From Paraflavitalea devenefica (GTDB lineage: Bacteria > Bacteroidota > Bacteroidia > Chitinophagales > Chitinophagaceae), in assembly GCF_011759375.1 (NCBI RefSeq), contig NZ_JAARML010000003.1, forward strand, positions 846,985 through 910,984: a stretch of DNA of 64,000 nucleotides, read 5' to 3'. Each line of letters starts with the position of its first letter. Position 1 is the stretch's first letter. The notes beneath the pieces were generated by a model that saw nothing but the letters and a program-made list of their open reading frames with translations, was not told the origin of the DNA and searched no databases. A program made the position numbers and the translations under genes. This document shows positions 34,332 through 42,848 of this stretch, in pieces.

Positions 34332-34339
34332 CAAAGGTA
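34332..34339 (-). promoter_or_regulatory. TACCTTTG promoter box of ispH
   Basis: On the minus strand TACCTTTG is followed by CGGAG and then the ATG at 34326. This matches TAnnTTTG of Bacteroidota promoters. A clear TTG at the usual upstream distance was not found. The spacing implies a nearly leaderless transcript, as for bioA and mgtE. Confidence 0.55.
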
Positions 34340-34391
34340 CAAAGTTGGCAGTGAATGCATCACATAGCGGCAGAAGCTATATATTCGTATC

Positions 34392-35663
34392 ATGCTGAGA
34401 CGTTTTACACCGGTAGCCTGGAGCAGTAATACCAACGTTTATGAAGTGAATATCCGTCAATATACGCCGGAGGGAACTTTTGCCGCTTTTGCCCGGCACC
34501 TGACCCGGCTGGCCGATATGGGCGTGGAGGTACTCTGGTTCATGCCCATTACGCCCATCAGTAAAGCCGGCCGCAAAGGCACCCTGGGCAGCTACTATGC
34601 CTGTTCCGATTACAGCACCACCAATCCTGAATTTGGTACGGTGGATGATTTCAAAAAGCTGGTGCAGCAGGCGCATGAAGCGGGCATGAAAGTGATCATT
34701 GACTGGGTAGCCAATCATACCGGGCTCGATCATGTGTGGACTACCACCCATCCCGAATACTATAAAAAAGATATTAATGGTAAATATTATGATACCCATG
34801 GCTGGGATGATGTAATAGACCTCAACTACTACGACCAGCCCATGCGGGCCGCCATGATCAGCGCCATGGAGTTCTGGGTAAAAGAATGCAACATTGATGG
34901 CTTCCGTTGTGATATGGCGCACCTGGTGCCGCTCGATTTCTGGCGGCAGGCGCGTCTCGCCCTGGATCAGGTCAAGCATTTATTCTGGCTGGCCGAAACT
35001 GAAGACATTATTTACCTCGATGTATTTGATACCTGCTATGCCTGGCGCTGGATGCACCATACAGAAAAATTCTGCAAGGGGCAACTGACCCTGGAAAACC
35101 TGGTGGGGCTGTTGCAGGTGTACCGGGAGGATTATCCGGCGTTCACTTGTCCATTGTTCTTTACTGCCAACCACGATGAAAATAGCTGGAATGGCACCGA
35201 ATACGAAAAGTATGACGGCGCTGCCAGGCCCCTCGCTGTTTTTGATGCCACCTGGCATGGTATACCCCTTATTTACAGCGGACAGGAACTGCCCAACCTG
35301 AAACGGCTGAAATTCTTTGACAGGGATACGATTGAGTGGACCGGCCGTAATCAACTGCACGACTTCTATAAAATCCTCAACCAGTTGCGTAAGCAGCATC
35401 CGGCTCTGGGCAATACCCTCGAAACGCGGCCTGTACGCATAGCTACCACGAATAATGAGCAGGTATTTGCCTATGCACGTTATTATGAAAACAGGCAGGT
35501 GCTGGTAGTGCTGAACCTTTCCCCGCAACCTGCATCCATACAATTGCCCGAAGGCAAGGTACAGGGTACCTTCACCAATATCTTCGATAAGCGGCCGTTC
35601 ATCATTACCCCGCAACTCACCATCGGCTGTAAACCCTGGGATTACCTGGTGTTAACCGATTAA
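34392..35663 (+). CDS. Alpha-amylase family (GH13) enzyme, intracellular
   Basis: 423 residues, no signal peptide. GH13 motifs are in order: DWVANHTG (region I), GFRCDMAH with the nucleophile D174 (region II), the acid/base E202 in WLAETED (region III) and TANHDEN with D262 (region IV). The (beta/alpha)8 barrel is followed by a short C-terminal beta domain (VLVVLNLSPQPASIQLPEG). It probably acts on cytoplasmic maltodextrin or glycogen-derived glucans. It is divergent from ispH with only 65 bp between the starts and has no other glycan gene beside it. Confidence 0.92.
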   Translation: MLRRFTPVAWSSNTNVYEVNIRQYTPEGTFAAFARHLTRLADMGVEVLWFMPITPISKAGRKGTLGSYYACSDYSTTNPEFGTVDDFKKLVQQAHEAGMKVIIDWVANHTGLDHVWTTTHPEYYKKDINGKYYDTHGWDDVIDLNYYDQPMRAAMISAMEFWVKECNIDGFRCDMAHLVPLDFWRQARLALDQVKHLFWLAETEDIIYLDVFDTCYAWRWMHHTEKFCKGQLTLENLVGLLQVYREDYPAFTCPLFFTANHDENSWNGTEYEKYDGAARPLAVFDATWHGIPLIYSGQELPNLKRLKFFDRDTIEWTGRNQLHDFYKILNQLRKQHPALGNTLETRPVRIATTNNEQVFAYARYYENRQVLVVLNLSPQPASIQLPEGKVQGTFTNIFDKRPFIITPQLTIGCKPWDYLVLTD

Positions 35664-35698
35664 ATAAAAAAAGCGGGACCTCCTTTCGAAAGTCCCGC
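35664..35698 (-). terminator. Terminator between GH13 and HtrA genes
   Basis: GCGGGAC (35673-35679) pairs with GTCCCGC (35692-35698). On the minus strand the stem is followed by TTTTTTATTTAA, a good T-tract for the HtrA gene; on the plus strand the tail is weak. It may serve both convergent genes. Confidence 0.8.
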
Positions 35699-35721
35699 GG
35701 CACCTTTATTATGATTAAAGC

Positions 35722-37221
35722 TTAGTTCGCGCTGTTCATGGGGATCACGATGGGATAGATACCCTCGTAACCGGGATACATACCTTCCACCTTCACATTG
35801 CCGCTGGCGCTTTCCATGATCTTCCTGAAATCATCTACTGTTTTTACTTCCTTGCCGTCGGCCTTTACAATCACATATCCTTCCTGTACCCTTACTTTGC
35901 TCAGGGCTCCTTTACCGGTAATGGCTTTGATCACCACGCCACCATTCACACCCAGTTCTTTGGCGTCTTCTTTGCTCAGCGTTTGCAGTTCGGCGCCCAG
36001 TTTATCCAGCACAGAAGTGCGTACGATATCGGTAGAGCCCGACTCATTGCGCAGGGTTACTGCAGCGGAGTATTCCTTGCCATCACGTTTGTAGGAAATA
36101 TTTACTTTATCGCCGGGGCGGTAAGTTGCAATTTGTCCTACCATATCGGCGCCACTTATTACAGGCACGCCATTGATCTTGGTAATGATATCACCTTTCT
36201 TGATACCTGCAGCGGCGGCAGCGCCTTCAGTGCGGGCATTCAGTACATATACACCTTCACCTTCTCTAATACCATTTTGTTCTTTCACTTCATCGCTCAG
36301 GTTTTCACGGGGATATTCAATACCCAGGTAAGCCCTTTGCACGGTACCATGCTTCATCAGGTCGGCTACGATCTTCTTCACAATATTTACCGGGATGGTG
36401 AAAGAATAACCGGCATAAGCGCCTGTAGGGGAAGCAATGGCTGAGTTGATACCGATCAGTTTGCCATCTGTATTGATCAGCGGGCCACCACTGTTGCCGG
36501 GGTTCACCGCAGCATCAGTTTGTATAAATGATTCTACAGGAGTACGGCTCTGGCGGGCGTTAATATCCAGGGTCCTTCCTTTGGCGCTCACAATACCGGC
36601 TGTAACCGTAGTTTCGAGCGTTAAGGGATAACCTACTGCCAGTACCCACTGACCTACTTTCACCTCGTCTGAGTTACCATAGATCAGGAAGGGGAGACCC
36701 TTGGCCTCAATCTTAATAACAGCCAGGTCACTGCTGGGGTCGGAAGCGAGCAGCTTTGCCTTGAAAGTTTTTTTATTGTACAGCGTAACGTTGATCTCAT
36801 CGGCACCATCTACCACGTGGTTATTGGTAACAATATATCCATCCTCGCTGATGATAGCACCTGAACCGGAAGCCATCTGCGGAACAGACCTTAAGCGGTC
36901 GCCAAAGAAATCATCCAGGTCCATATCAAACAGATCGCCGAAGGGGCTCCTGCGGGGCAGGTTATTGCTGGCCGTACGGGTAGCTTTTGTTTTGATGTGT
37001 ACAGTGGCAGGTATGGCAGCATTGGCAGCCGGCACAAAATCGGCCGGAGCGTTTGTCATTCCTTTAAAGTCGGCATAATTAGCCGGCACCTTACCGCTGT
37101 CGTTATTATCGTTCTGGTAAACGTAGGTATCCTGTTTTGCATACCGTTGGTATCCCCACATAGTAGCAAACGTTGTGGTTGCACTCAGCAATACAATAGC
37201 TGCTATCTGTTTAAACTTCAT
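35722..37221 (-). CDS. htrA: Do/HtrA-family serine protease
   Basis: The ATG at 37221 opens a signal-anchor-like segment (MKFKQIAAIVLLSATTTF), giving 499 residues of an exported periplasmic protease-chaperone. The trypsin-fold triad is H135 (TNNHVVDGA), D165 (SSDLAVIKI) and S244 (PGNSGGPLIN). Two PDZ domains follow, ~290-385 (GYSF..YLGIEYPRENLSDE, AAAAAGIKKGDIITKINGVP) and ~400-495 (LGVNGGVVIKAI, EGYVIVKADGKEVKTVDDF). The domain set and length match DegP/DegQ. Its role is turnover of misfolded envelope proteins. The gene is monocistronic: terminators or long gaps lie on both sides. Confidence 0.95.
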   Translation of the reverse strand: MKFKQIAAIVLLSATTTFATMWGYQRYAKQDTYVYQNDNNDSGKVPANYADFKGMTNAPADFVPAANAAIPATVHIKTKATRTASNNLPRRSPFGDLFDMDLDDFFGDRLRSVPQMASGSGAIISEDGYIVTNNHVVDGADEINVTLYNKKTFKAKLLASDPSSDLAVIKIEAKGLPFLIYGNSDEVKVGQWVLAVGYPLTLETTVTAGIVSAKGRTLDINARQSRTPVESFIQTDAAVNPGNSGGPLINTDGKLIGINSAIASPTGAYAGYSFTIPVNIVKKIVADLMKHGTVQRAYLGIEYPRENLSDEVKEQNGIREGEGVYVLNARTEGAAAAAGIKKGDIITKINGVPVISGADMVGQIATYRPGDKVNISYKRDGKEYSAAVTLRNESGSTDIVRTSVLDKLGAELQTLSKEDAKELGVNGGVVIKAITGKGALSKVRVQEGYVIVKADGKEVKTVDDFRKIMESASGNVKVEGMYPGYEGIYPIVIPMNSAN

Positions 37222-37565
37222 ATACTGTGTAATTTTTTCTGATTGAAAATACAAATTCAAATTATATGCCCGATCACAAACAAATTAACACCACAAAATC
37301 TATAAGGGTTATACCGGGCAGCCGGTTTAACAATTAATTTACTAAAGTCTTCGTACTTGCTGATACAAATCTAACAAATAAAGTCGGGAACTCAGTGAGT
37401 TATGCATACGAAAACTGCACGCTTATCCTAATGATCAGGGAGGTTAGACGACCTTTTAACTTCCGGACTTTCGGACTATTTACCGCCTTCTTCTCCATAG
37501 GAGTCCTGCGGACCGAAAGGAGTCCTTCGGACCGGTTAATTTGTCTCCCTCCAGCTGTCTTTATT
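37222..37565. other. Intergenic region with paired small hairpins
   Basis: No gene is seen. Two tandem, nearly identical 16-base units, GGAGTCCTGCGGACCG at 37500-37515 and GGAGTCCTTCGGACCG at 37519-37534, each fold as GTCC..GGAC hairpins; they could terminate the leftward LuxC-like gene. A related motif TCCGGACTTTCGGA lies ~30 bp to the left. Upstream of htrA (minus strand) the sequence is A+T-rich with TATAATTTG and GAATTTG, a poor match to TAnnTTTG. Confidence 0.5.
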
Positions 37566-38588
37566 TCATAACGACAGTAAAAATTGCAGGGTATCTACCC
37601 CATCGGCATAATCCGTTAAGCCCGGTTGCTGCGCCTGGCCAAAGGGAAGCCATTTTTTGCCTACAAGGCATTGAATATCCGCATGGTTCTGTAAGGAAGC
37701 TGCGATCTCCTGCTCAGCCGTGGTTCGTGTCTCACGATCCACCATATAGAACGTATAATGCAACTGGCTGATGGGGGAAAAGAGGGAGGGGTTTTCATGC
37801 AGGATAATACTTCCATTGGTCATATAATACTGCTTATTGAGAATGAGGATCGCCAGTTGGTAATCGTAGTTGTTCTTGTATTTGTGGTGGTCGGCCAGCT
37901 CATTGTACTTCTTGAAGGTTTCCAGCAGGGGCACAAAATCGTACCCTTCGGGCACATAAAGCTGGGTCACATTCCGGCAACCCAGGCCAAAATACTGGTA
38001 CACATCGTCGGCCAGTAAAGCCAGTTGCTCCACGGTTTCATTACCATCCAGGATGGCCACGGAAGTGCGGTTGCGCCGGATAATATGCGGGAATTTGGCG
38101 AAGTAATAATCAAAATAGCGGGCCGAATTATTACTGCCGGTGGCAATATAGGCATCGCACCCTTTCAGCATCGGTTGCAGGCCGATGAGCGATTGGGTGG
38201 CAGGTTCCCAGGCATGCAGTTGCTCCACCAGGTGCCTGATCAATACTTCATCTTTGGAAGAGGGTTTAATCGTTTGCCGGTGGCCCGAAATGAATACACA
38301 CAGGAAATCATGAAACCCCACCAGGGGGATATTGCCGGCCATCACGATGCCCACATTTTTGGGGGCAACCTGTACGGCAGGGATGGCATATTGGGTAGCC
38401 CAGCCGGTAAGCGCCGCCGGGTTTAGAAAAGTATGGGAAATGCTGTGGGTAGCCAGTTCAATAAAGGCCGGCGTAAACCAGCCGTTTTCCCGGAAGGCCC
38501 GCTCCTTTGCTGCCATCCATTGATTGTCAGTCGATAAAATATATTCTCCCAACCGCTTCAGCAAATCTATCCGTTGTTGTAAATTCAT
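37566..38588 (-). CDS. LuxC-like acyl-CoA reductase
   Basis: 340 residues, cytoplasmic. The protein resembles the LuxC/acyl-CoA reductase branch of the aldehyde dehydrogenase superfamily: NVGIVMAGNIPLVGFHDFLC (cofactor site), TIKPSSKDE, IATGSNNSARYFDYYF, and the likely catalytic Cys204 in YFGLGCRNVTQLYVPEG. Such enzymes reduce acyl-CoA or acyl groups to aldehydes with NADPH. No LuxD, LuxE or luciferase gene is near. It is divergent from a ferredoxin gene with 59 bp between the starts, a pairing that hints at a shared redox or lipid role (inference). Confidence 0.85.
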   Translation of the reverse strand: MNLQQRIDLLKRLGEYILSTDNQWMAAKERAFRENGWFTPAFIELATHSISHTFLNPAALTGWATQYAIPAVQVAPKNVGIVMAGNIPLVGFHDFLCVFISGHRQTIKPSSKDEVLIRHLVEQLHAWEPATQSLIGLQPMLKGCDAYIATGSNNSARYFDYYFAKFPHIIRRNRTSVAILDGNETVEQLALLADDVYQYFGLGCRNVTQLYVPEGYDFVPLLETFKKYNELADHHKYKNNYDYQLAILILNKQYYMTNGSIILHENPSLFSPISQLHYTFYMVDRETRTTAEQEIAASLQNHADIQCLVGKKWLPFGQAQQPGLTDYADGVDTLQFLLSL

Positions 38589-38603
38589 TACAGCGTATAT
38601 TTG
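38574..38603 (+). promoter_or_regulatory. Consensus promoter of the ferredoxin gene
   Basis: TTG (38574-38576), 19 bases, then TATATTTG (38596-38603): an exact match to TTG-N19-TAnnTTTG. The start codon at 38648 lies 44 bp downstream, so this transcript has a normal leader. The TTG box lies inside the start of the divergent LuxC-like gene. Confidence 0.75.
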
Positions 38604-38647
38604 TCGTGCAAAATAACTGTATTCGATCCATTAAATTCAAGCAAAAT

Positions 38648-38995
38648 ATGGCTATTAAAATAACTGAAGAATGCATCAATTGCGGCGCCTGCGAGCCTGA
38701 GTGCCCCAACAATGCCATCTATGAAGGGGGCGTTGAATGGGCCATTTCCGACGGTACCACTATAAAAGGATCTTTTACCCTGATGGATGGAACTTTAGTG
38801 GATGCCGACCAACGTATGGCGCCCGTTAGTGTGGATATTTATTATATAGTGCCCAATAAATGTACTGAATGCCAGGGCTTTCACGAAGAACCGCAATGTG
38901 CGGCCGTTTGCCCGGTCGATTGCTGTGTGCCCGATGAAATGTATGTGGAAACAGTGGAAGAGCTGATGGCCAAGAAAGAGAAATTACACGTTTAA
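38648..38995 (+). CDS. 2[4Fe-4S] ferredoxin
   Basis: 115 residues from the ATG at 38648; upstream in-frame sequence is the antisense of the LuxC-like gene. Cluster I cysteines are C9, C12, C15 and C19 (CINCGACEPECP). Cluster II has the long spacing of Alvin/YfhL-type ferredoxins: C72, C75, C84, C88 (KCTECQGFHEEPQCAAVCP). An extra CC pair (C92, C93) follows. A ~35-residue insertion (31-66) separates the clusters and is typical of Bacteroidota members. It transfers electrons in the cytoplasm; its partners are unknown. A terminator lies ~130 bp downstream. Confidence 0.93.
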   Translation: MAIKITEECINCGACEPECPNNAIYEGGVEWAISDGTTIKGSFTLMDGTLVDADQRMAPVSVDIYYIVPNKCTECQGFHEEPQCAAVCPVDCCVPDEMYVETVEELMAKKEKLHV

Positions 38996-39104
38996 CAGTT
39001 GTGTGCATAAGTACGTCTTCCAGAATTTGGAATGAAATGCTGAATTGTTGTAACTTAACAGTATTCAAATAGTGAATGTAGTCTTTGTACTACTTAAAGC
39101 AGGC

Positions 39105-39168
39105 GGGTGATATTTCCCGCTGTAGAAAGGTGAAAAGATTGACGTCTATTCACCTTTCTGGTTTTTAT
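39105..39168 (+). terminator. Double hairpin with terminator downstream of the ferredoxin gene
   Basis: A first hairpin GCGGG..CCCGC lies at ~39107-39122. A second has an 11-base-pair perfect stem AGAAAGGTGAA (39125-39135) / TTCACCTTTCT (39149-39159), followed by GGTTTTTAT. The second is a good rho-independent terminator. The rest of 38996-39266 shows nothing coding. Confidence 0.75.
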
Positions 39169-39266
39169 ACCGTTCGTATTAATAAAACAACAATTACCCC
39201 TTCGGGGTATTGTTACTGTTTGTAAAAGCGTTTCCTTTGTCGATCACAACCAAACCCTGATAGTCC

Positions 39267-40733
39267 ATGAGAAGTCCATGGCTGCTTATCCTCTTAATAA
39301 ACCTTACCTGTCTGCAATATGTTGCTGCACAGGAGTCTCCCTCTTTTACAGATAAACTCATCAACTTCCCTGCCCGTTTTAACGACCGTATTCAAAAGAA
39401 GACGGAAAAGCTAGAGGCCCAACTCACGCGGCAAACCGAAAAGTACCTGCAAAGACTGGCCAGGAAGGAAGAAAAGCTCAGAAGGAAATTACAAAAGACC
39501 GATTCTGCCGCCGCCAAACAACTCTTTGAGGGTTCTGCTGAACAGTATGCACGCCTTGGTGAACAACTCAAAAATCCAACAACTGTTACCGGCCGTGCAG
39601 GCGGCCAATACCTGCCCTATGTAGATTCATTAAAAACTTCCCTGTCCTTTCTTCAACAGAACAGTAACCTGCTCCAGTCCGAACAAGCCAAACAGGTTAC
39701 CAGCTCCCTGCAGCAGGTACAGCAATTACAGGGCAAACTGCAGCAGACTGAACAGATAAAAGCGTTCATCAGGCAACGCAAAGAACAGATCAAGGCCACC
39801 CTCAGTCGCTATACGAATCTTCCGAAGGGGCTTACCAAAGGCTACCAGGATTTTAACAAGGAACTATTTTATTATTCCCAGCAGGTACAGGAATACAAAG
39901 ACATGCTGAACGATCCCGATAAAATGTTGCAAAAAGCATTGGGGCTTTTAAATAAACTCCCTGCTTTTCAGAGCTTTATGCAACAGCACTCCGAATTGGC
40001 CGGACTCTTTTCCGTGCCGGCGGGTTATGGCAGCAACCAAAGCCTGGCCGGTTTGCAAACCCGCAGCCAGGTACAGCAACTCATGCAAACCCAGTTTGCG
40101 GCTGCAGGTCCCAATGCCCAGCAAATGCTGCAGCAAAATCTGCAGGCCGCCCAGGCGCAATTGAACCAGCTCAAAGACAAGATCAACAAGCTGGGCGCCG
40201 GTGGGGCCGATATGGACATGCCTGATTTTAAGCCGAACAACCAAAAAACAAAATCCTTCTGGAAACGGCTGGAATATGGCACCAACCTGCAAACCCAGAA
40301 ATCCAATAACTTCTTCCCGACTACCTCCGATGTCGGGTTGTCGGTAGGGTATAAACTCAGCGATAAAAGCGTCATAGGCCTTGGCGGCAGTTACAAGGTA
40401 GGCTGGGGTAAAGACATCCGAAACATCGCCATTAGCAGCCAGGGAGCGGGCCTGCGTTCTTTTCTCGACGTAAAGCTCAAAGGCAGCTTCTTTGCTTCCG
40501 GTGGCTTTGAATACAACTACCAGCCGCTGACCACCAACGAAACGGTTACGCCGGACATAGCAGCGCAGGGCGACAAATGGCAGCAAAGCGGCCTGGTAGG
40601 CATCAGCAAGATCATTTCCTTAAAAAGTAAAACATTCAAGAAAACAAAACTGCAATTGCTGTGGGACTTCCTCAGCTATCAGCAGCAACCGCGGGCACAA
40701 GCGGTGAAGTTTAGAGTTGGATACAATTTTTAG
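39267..40733 (+). CDS. Exported coiled-coil protein with barrel-like C terminus
   Basis: 488 residues. The signal peptide is 1-21 (ends VAAQ). Residues ~30-90 and ~125-215 are Gln/Lys/Glu-rich heptad-like helices (KKTEKLEAQLTRQTEKYLQR, SSLQQVQQLQGKLQQTEQIK); a Gln-rich stretch lies at ~265-315. From ~330 the sequence changes to beta strands (DVGLSVGYKLSDKSVIGLGG, FFASGGFEYNYQPL) and ends FRVGYNF, an outer-membrane-protein closing strand. The plan suggests an outer-membrane anchor with a long periplasmic or surface coiled coil. It lies 3 kb from the giant adhesin; a link is speculative. No family name is claimed. Confidence 0.7.
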   Translation: MRSPWLLILLINLTCLQYVAAQESPSFTDKLINFPARFNDRIQKKTEKLEAQLTRQTEKYLQRLARKEEKLRRKLQKTDSAAAKQLFEGSAEQYARLGEQLKNPTTVTGRAGGQYLPYVDSLKTSLSFLQQNSNLLQSEQAKQVTSSLQQVQQLQGKLQQTEQIKAFIRQRKEQIKATLSRYTNLPKGLTKGYQDFNKELFYYSQQVQEYKDMLNDPDKMLQKALGLLNKLPAFQSFMQQHSELAGLFSVPAGYGSNQSLAGLQTRSQVQQLMQTQFAAAGPNAQQMLQQNLQAAQAQLNQLKDKINKLGAGGADMDMPDFKPNNQKTKSFWKRLEYGTNLQTQKSNNFFPTTSDVGLSVGYKLSDKSVIGLGGSYKVGWGKDIRNIAISSQGAGLRSFLDVKLKGSFFASGGFEYNYQPLTTNETVTPDIAAQGDKWQQSGLVGISKIISLKSKTFKKTKLQLLWDFLSYQQQPRAQAVKFRVGYNF

Positions 40734-40736
40734 TAT

Positions 40737-41285
40737 TCACGTCATCACATATTCCCCCCAGGGATACGCCCTAATCGTTTCATTATATCGCCTTCGGCAT
40801 GCCCGCTCCCGTTCACGCCAGTCAAGCAGGTGGCGCGACAGCTTCTTTACCGGTGTTGTTTCCAGCAGGTCCCGTAGTGTGCTTCTGATGCGCCGTGAGC
40901 GGCGACGATGGGGCGCTTTCAGTATTGTTACGGCAGGCTCCTGCACCGGCATCTCTTTACCGGTGTATTGTTTGGTCAAATAAGCGATGATGTCTTCTTC
41001 CTTCCATTGGTACTTTAGCCAGGTCATGGCTTCACCGGTGAGTTTGCGGTAGAGAGTATGTTGCTTTCGCTCTGCAGACACTAAAGCATACACAGCAGAA
41101 CCAATTCGGGAAGCTTTAGTCAGCAGGGCAGCATATTGCATCGTTTTGCGAAAAGCGGGATCTTTCTTCACCCGCTCGCCGGTAAGCGAGCTGCGGGAAC
41201 GCAAAAAATACTGCCCATACATCTTATAGATGCAGATGGGACCAATGGTACCCGTTACCGGTGGTATGGTGTCGTAGCGCGCCAT
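40737..41285 (-). CDS. Conserved Bacteroidota protein of unknown function
   Basis: 182 residues from the ATG at 41285 (an upstream in-frame ATG at 41348 is less likely). The N terminus has the pattern MARYDTIPPVTGTIGPICIY, YFLRSRSSLTGERVKKDPAF, RKTMQYAALLTKASRIG. Many short Bacteroidota proteins share this layout (M-A-[RK]...GTIG..x-Y-K...DPAFxRTR). Residues ~85-180 are strongly basic (HRRRSRRIRSTLRDLL, RERERACRRRYNE). No signal peptide and no known domain; nucleic-acid or ring-assembly roles cannot be judged. The gene converges on the coiled-coil protein gene with a 3-bp gap. Confidence 0.65.
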   Translation of the reverse strand: MARYDTIPPVTGTIGPICIYKMYGQYFLRSRSSLTGERVKKDPAFRKTMQYAALLTKASRIGSAVYALVSAERKQHTLYRKLTGEAMTWLKYQWKEEDIIAYLTKQYTGKEMPVQEPAVTILKAPHRRRSRRIRSTLRDLLETTPVKKLSRHLLDWRERERACRRRYNETIRAYPWGEYVMT

Positions 41286-41562
41286 GCTTATTTGCTTAAA
41301 ATTAGTAAATAAATTAATATAATGGACATCCGATAATCCTTCTGCCATCCTGGTACCAACCTTGTGTCATCCTGGTAGGTTAAAGCGCACTCAGTACATG
41401 GATGGTACAAGGATGACAGGACTTTTGCCGAATTCTAATACATTTAAAGCCAAATTATTATAATCAAAAGTGCTTGATACGATTCCTCAAAAGATACCCA
41501 ACCTTACGGCTGTTATTTTCGTCAAAGGGATAATTAAAATAACACGAAATCTGTCCGGTTGT

Positions 41563-42843
41563 ATGAAGTACCTAGGCTGTCTCCTTTGCTTATTGATCCC
41601 CTTATTGTCTGATGCCCAACGTAAACAGGACTTCTTTGCTTTCCGCCAACTCATCCAGGCTGCCCCCTATGCCGGCAAAAAGATAAAGCTGGAAGCCGAC
41701 CTGCGCATGGATCAGCTTGACTCTACCGGCAAGGCCGGGATATGGCTGCGCGTAGATAAAAAAGACAGAAAGATAGGTTTCTTCAGGAACACCTATAATA
41801 TGCCGGTACTGCCGGAATGGAAAACCTTTACCATCGAAGGTAATGTGAGTAAAAAAGATGCTGATGTGATCATACTCGGCGGATTATTCCAGGGCAGGGG
41901 ACAGTTTTATTTTGACAATTTCCGGCTCAGTGTATATAACCAGGGTAAATGGGAAGCGGTGCCCATCATCAATGCCGGCTTTGAAGATACCGTCCCTGCC
42001 AACAGCGGCTGGTATTTCTTTCATGCACAACAGATCCTGCCGCTTACTTTTTCATTGGCCAATCCTGTTGAAGGCGCCCGCTCTTTTTGGTATGATGGCA
42101 AGAACAATACGGCCTCTGTTACCTATGGTAACAATCCGGCAGCAGGCCGGTTTGCCCACGTTAATGGTACCAACATCTATTATGAAACCTATGGCCAGGG
42201 TGAACCCCTGTTGCTGCTGCATGGCAATGGACAGAACATTGGTGAATTCGAACAGCAGATAGACTTTTTTAAGGATCATTATAAAGTGATTGCGGTAGAT
42301 ACCCGTGGGCAGGGTAAATCATCTGAAGATGGCACCCGGTATACGTATCATTTATTTGCCCGTGATATGTATGAACTGCTCAATCACCTTCAATTGGATA
42401 GTGTGAACATCCTGGGGTGGAGTGATGGCGGAAATACCGGTCTGATCATGGCCATGCAATATCCCCGGAAAGTAAAAAGGCTGGCGGTGATGGGCGCCAA
42501 TATTTTCATTAATAAGGACGCAGTGATACCGGCTGTTTTCAAAGAAATACATGCCCGGCAAAAGCAACTGGCCAAAGATACTTCCGCCCGCAGCCGGAAT
42601 GATCTACGGCTAATGAACCTGTTGCTGGAGGAGCCGAACTTGAAGTTCGACGACCTGGCCGCCATCCATTGCCCGGTATTGGTAATGGCCGGGGAAAATG
42701 ACCTGATTAAAGAACAACATACGAAAGGCATTGCACAGCACATCAATGGCGCACAACTGGTTATTTTTTCCAAGGGCAGCCATTATATGCCACAGGAAAA
42801 TGCCCGGCTTTTCAACAAAACTGTGCTGGATTTTTTGAAATAG
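41563..42843 (+). CDS. Exported alpha/beta hydrolase with N-terminal beta-sandwich
   Basis: 426 residues from the ATG at 41563, which opens a signal peptide (1-18, ends SDAQ). Residues ~30-125 resemble a carbohydrate-binding beta-sandwich (KIKLEADLRMDQLDSTGKAG, YFDNFRLSVYNQGKWE). Residues ~200-426 are an alpha/beta hydrolase: oxyanion loop LLLHGNGQN, DTRGQGKSS, nucleophile GWSDGG (S287), D380 in AGENDLI and H407 in GSHYMP. The N-terminal domain with a bound-ligand type fold suggests action on a polymer or glycoconjugate, but the substrate is unknown. The gene stands alone, convergent with the PorP/SprF gene (5 bp gap). Confidence 0.87.
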   Translation: MKYLGCLLCLLIPLLSDAQRKQDFFAFRQLIQAAPYAGKKIKLEADLRMDQLDSTGKAGIWLRVDKKDRKIGFFRNTYNMPVLPEWKTFTIEGNVSKKDADVIILGGLFQGRGQFYFDNFRLSVYNQGKWEAVPIINAGFEDTVPANSGWYFFHAQQILPLTFSLANPVEGARSFWYDGKNNTASVTYGNNPAAGRFAHVNGTNIYYETYGQGEPLLLLHGNGQNIGEFEQQIDFFKDHYKVIAVDTRGQGKSSEDGTRYTYHLFARDMYELLNHLQLDSVNILGWSDGGNTGLIMAMQYPRKVKRLAVMGANIFINKDAVIPAVFKEIHARQKQLAKDTSARSRNDLRLMNLLLEEPNLKFDDLAAIHCPVLVMAGENDLIKEQHTKGIAQHINGAQLVIFSKGSHYMPQENARLFNKTVLDFLK

Positions 42844-42848
42844 TAAGA

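Noticed and set aside
37566..38588. Bioluminescence (lux) operon
   Set aside because: Only a LuxC-like reductase is present; no luciferase, LuxD or LuxE gene lies nearby.
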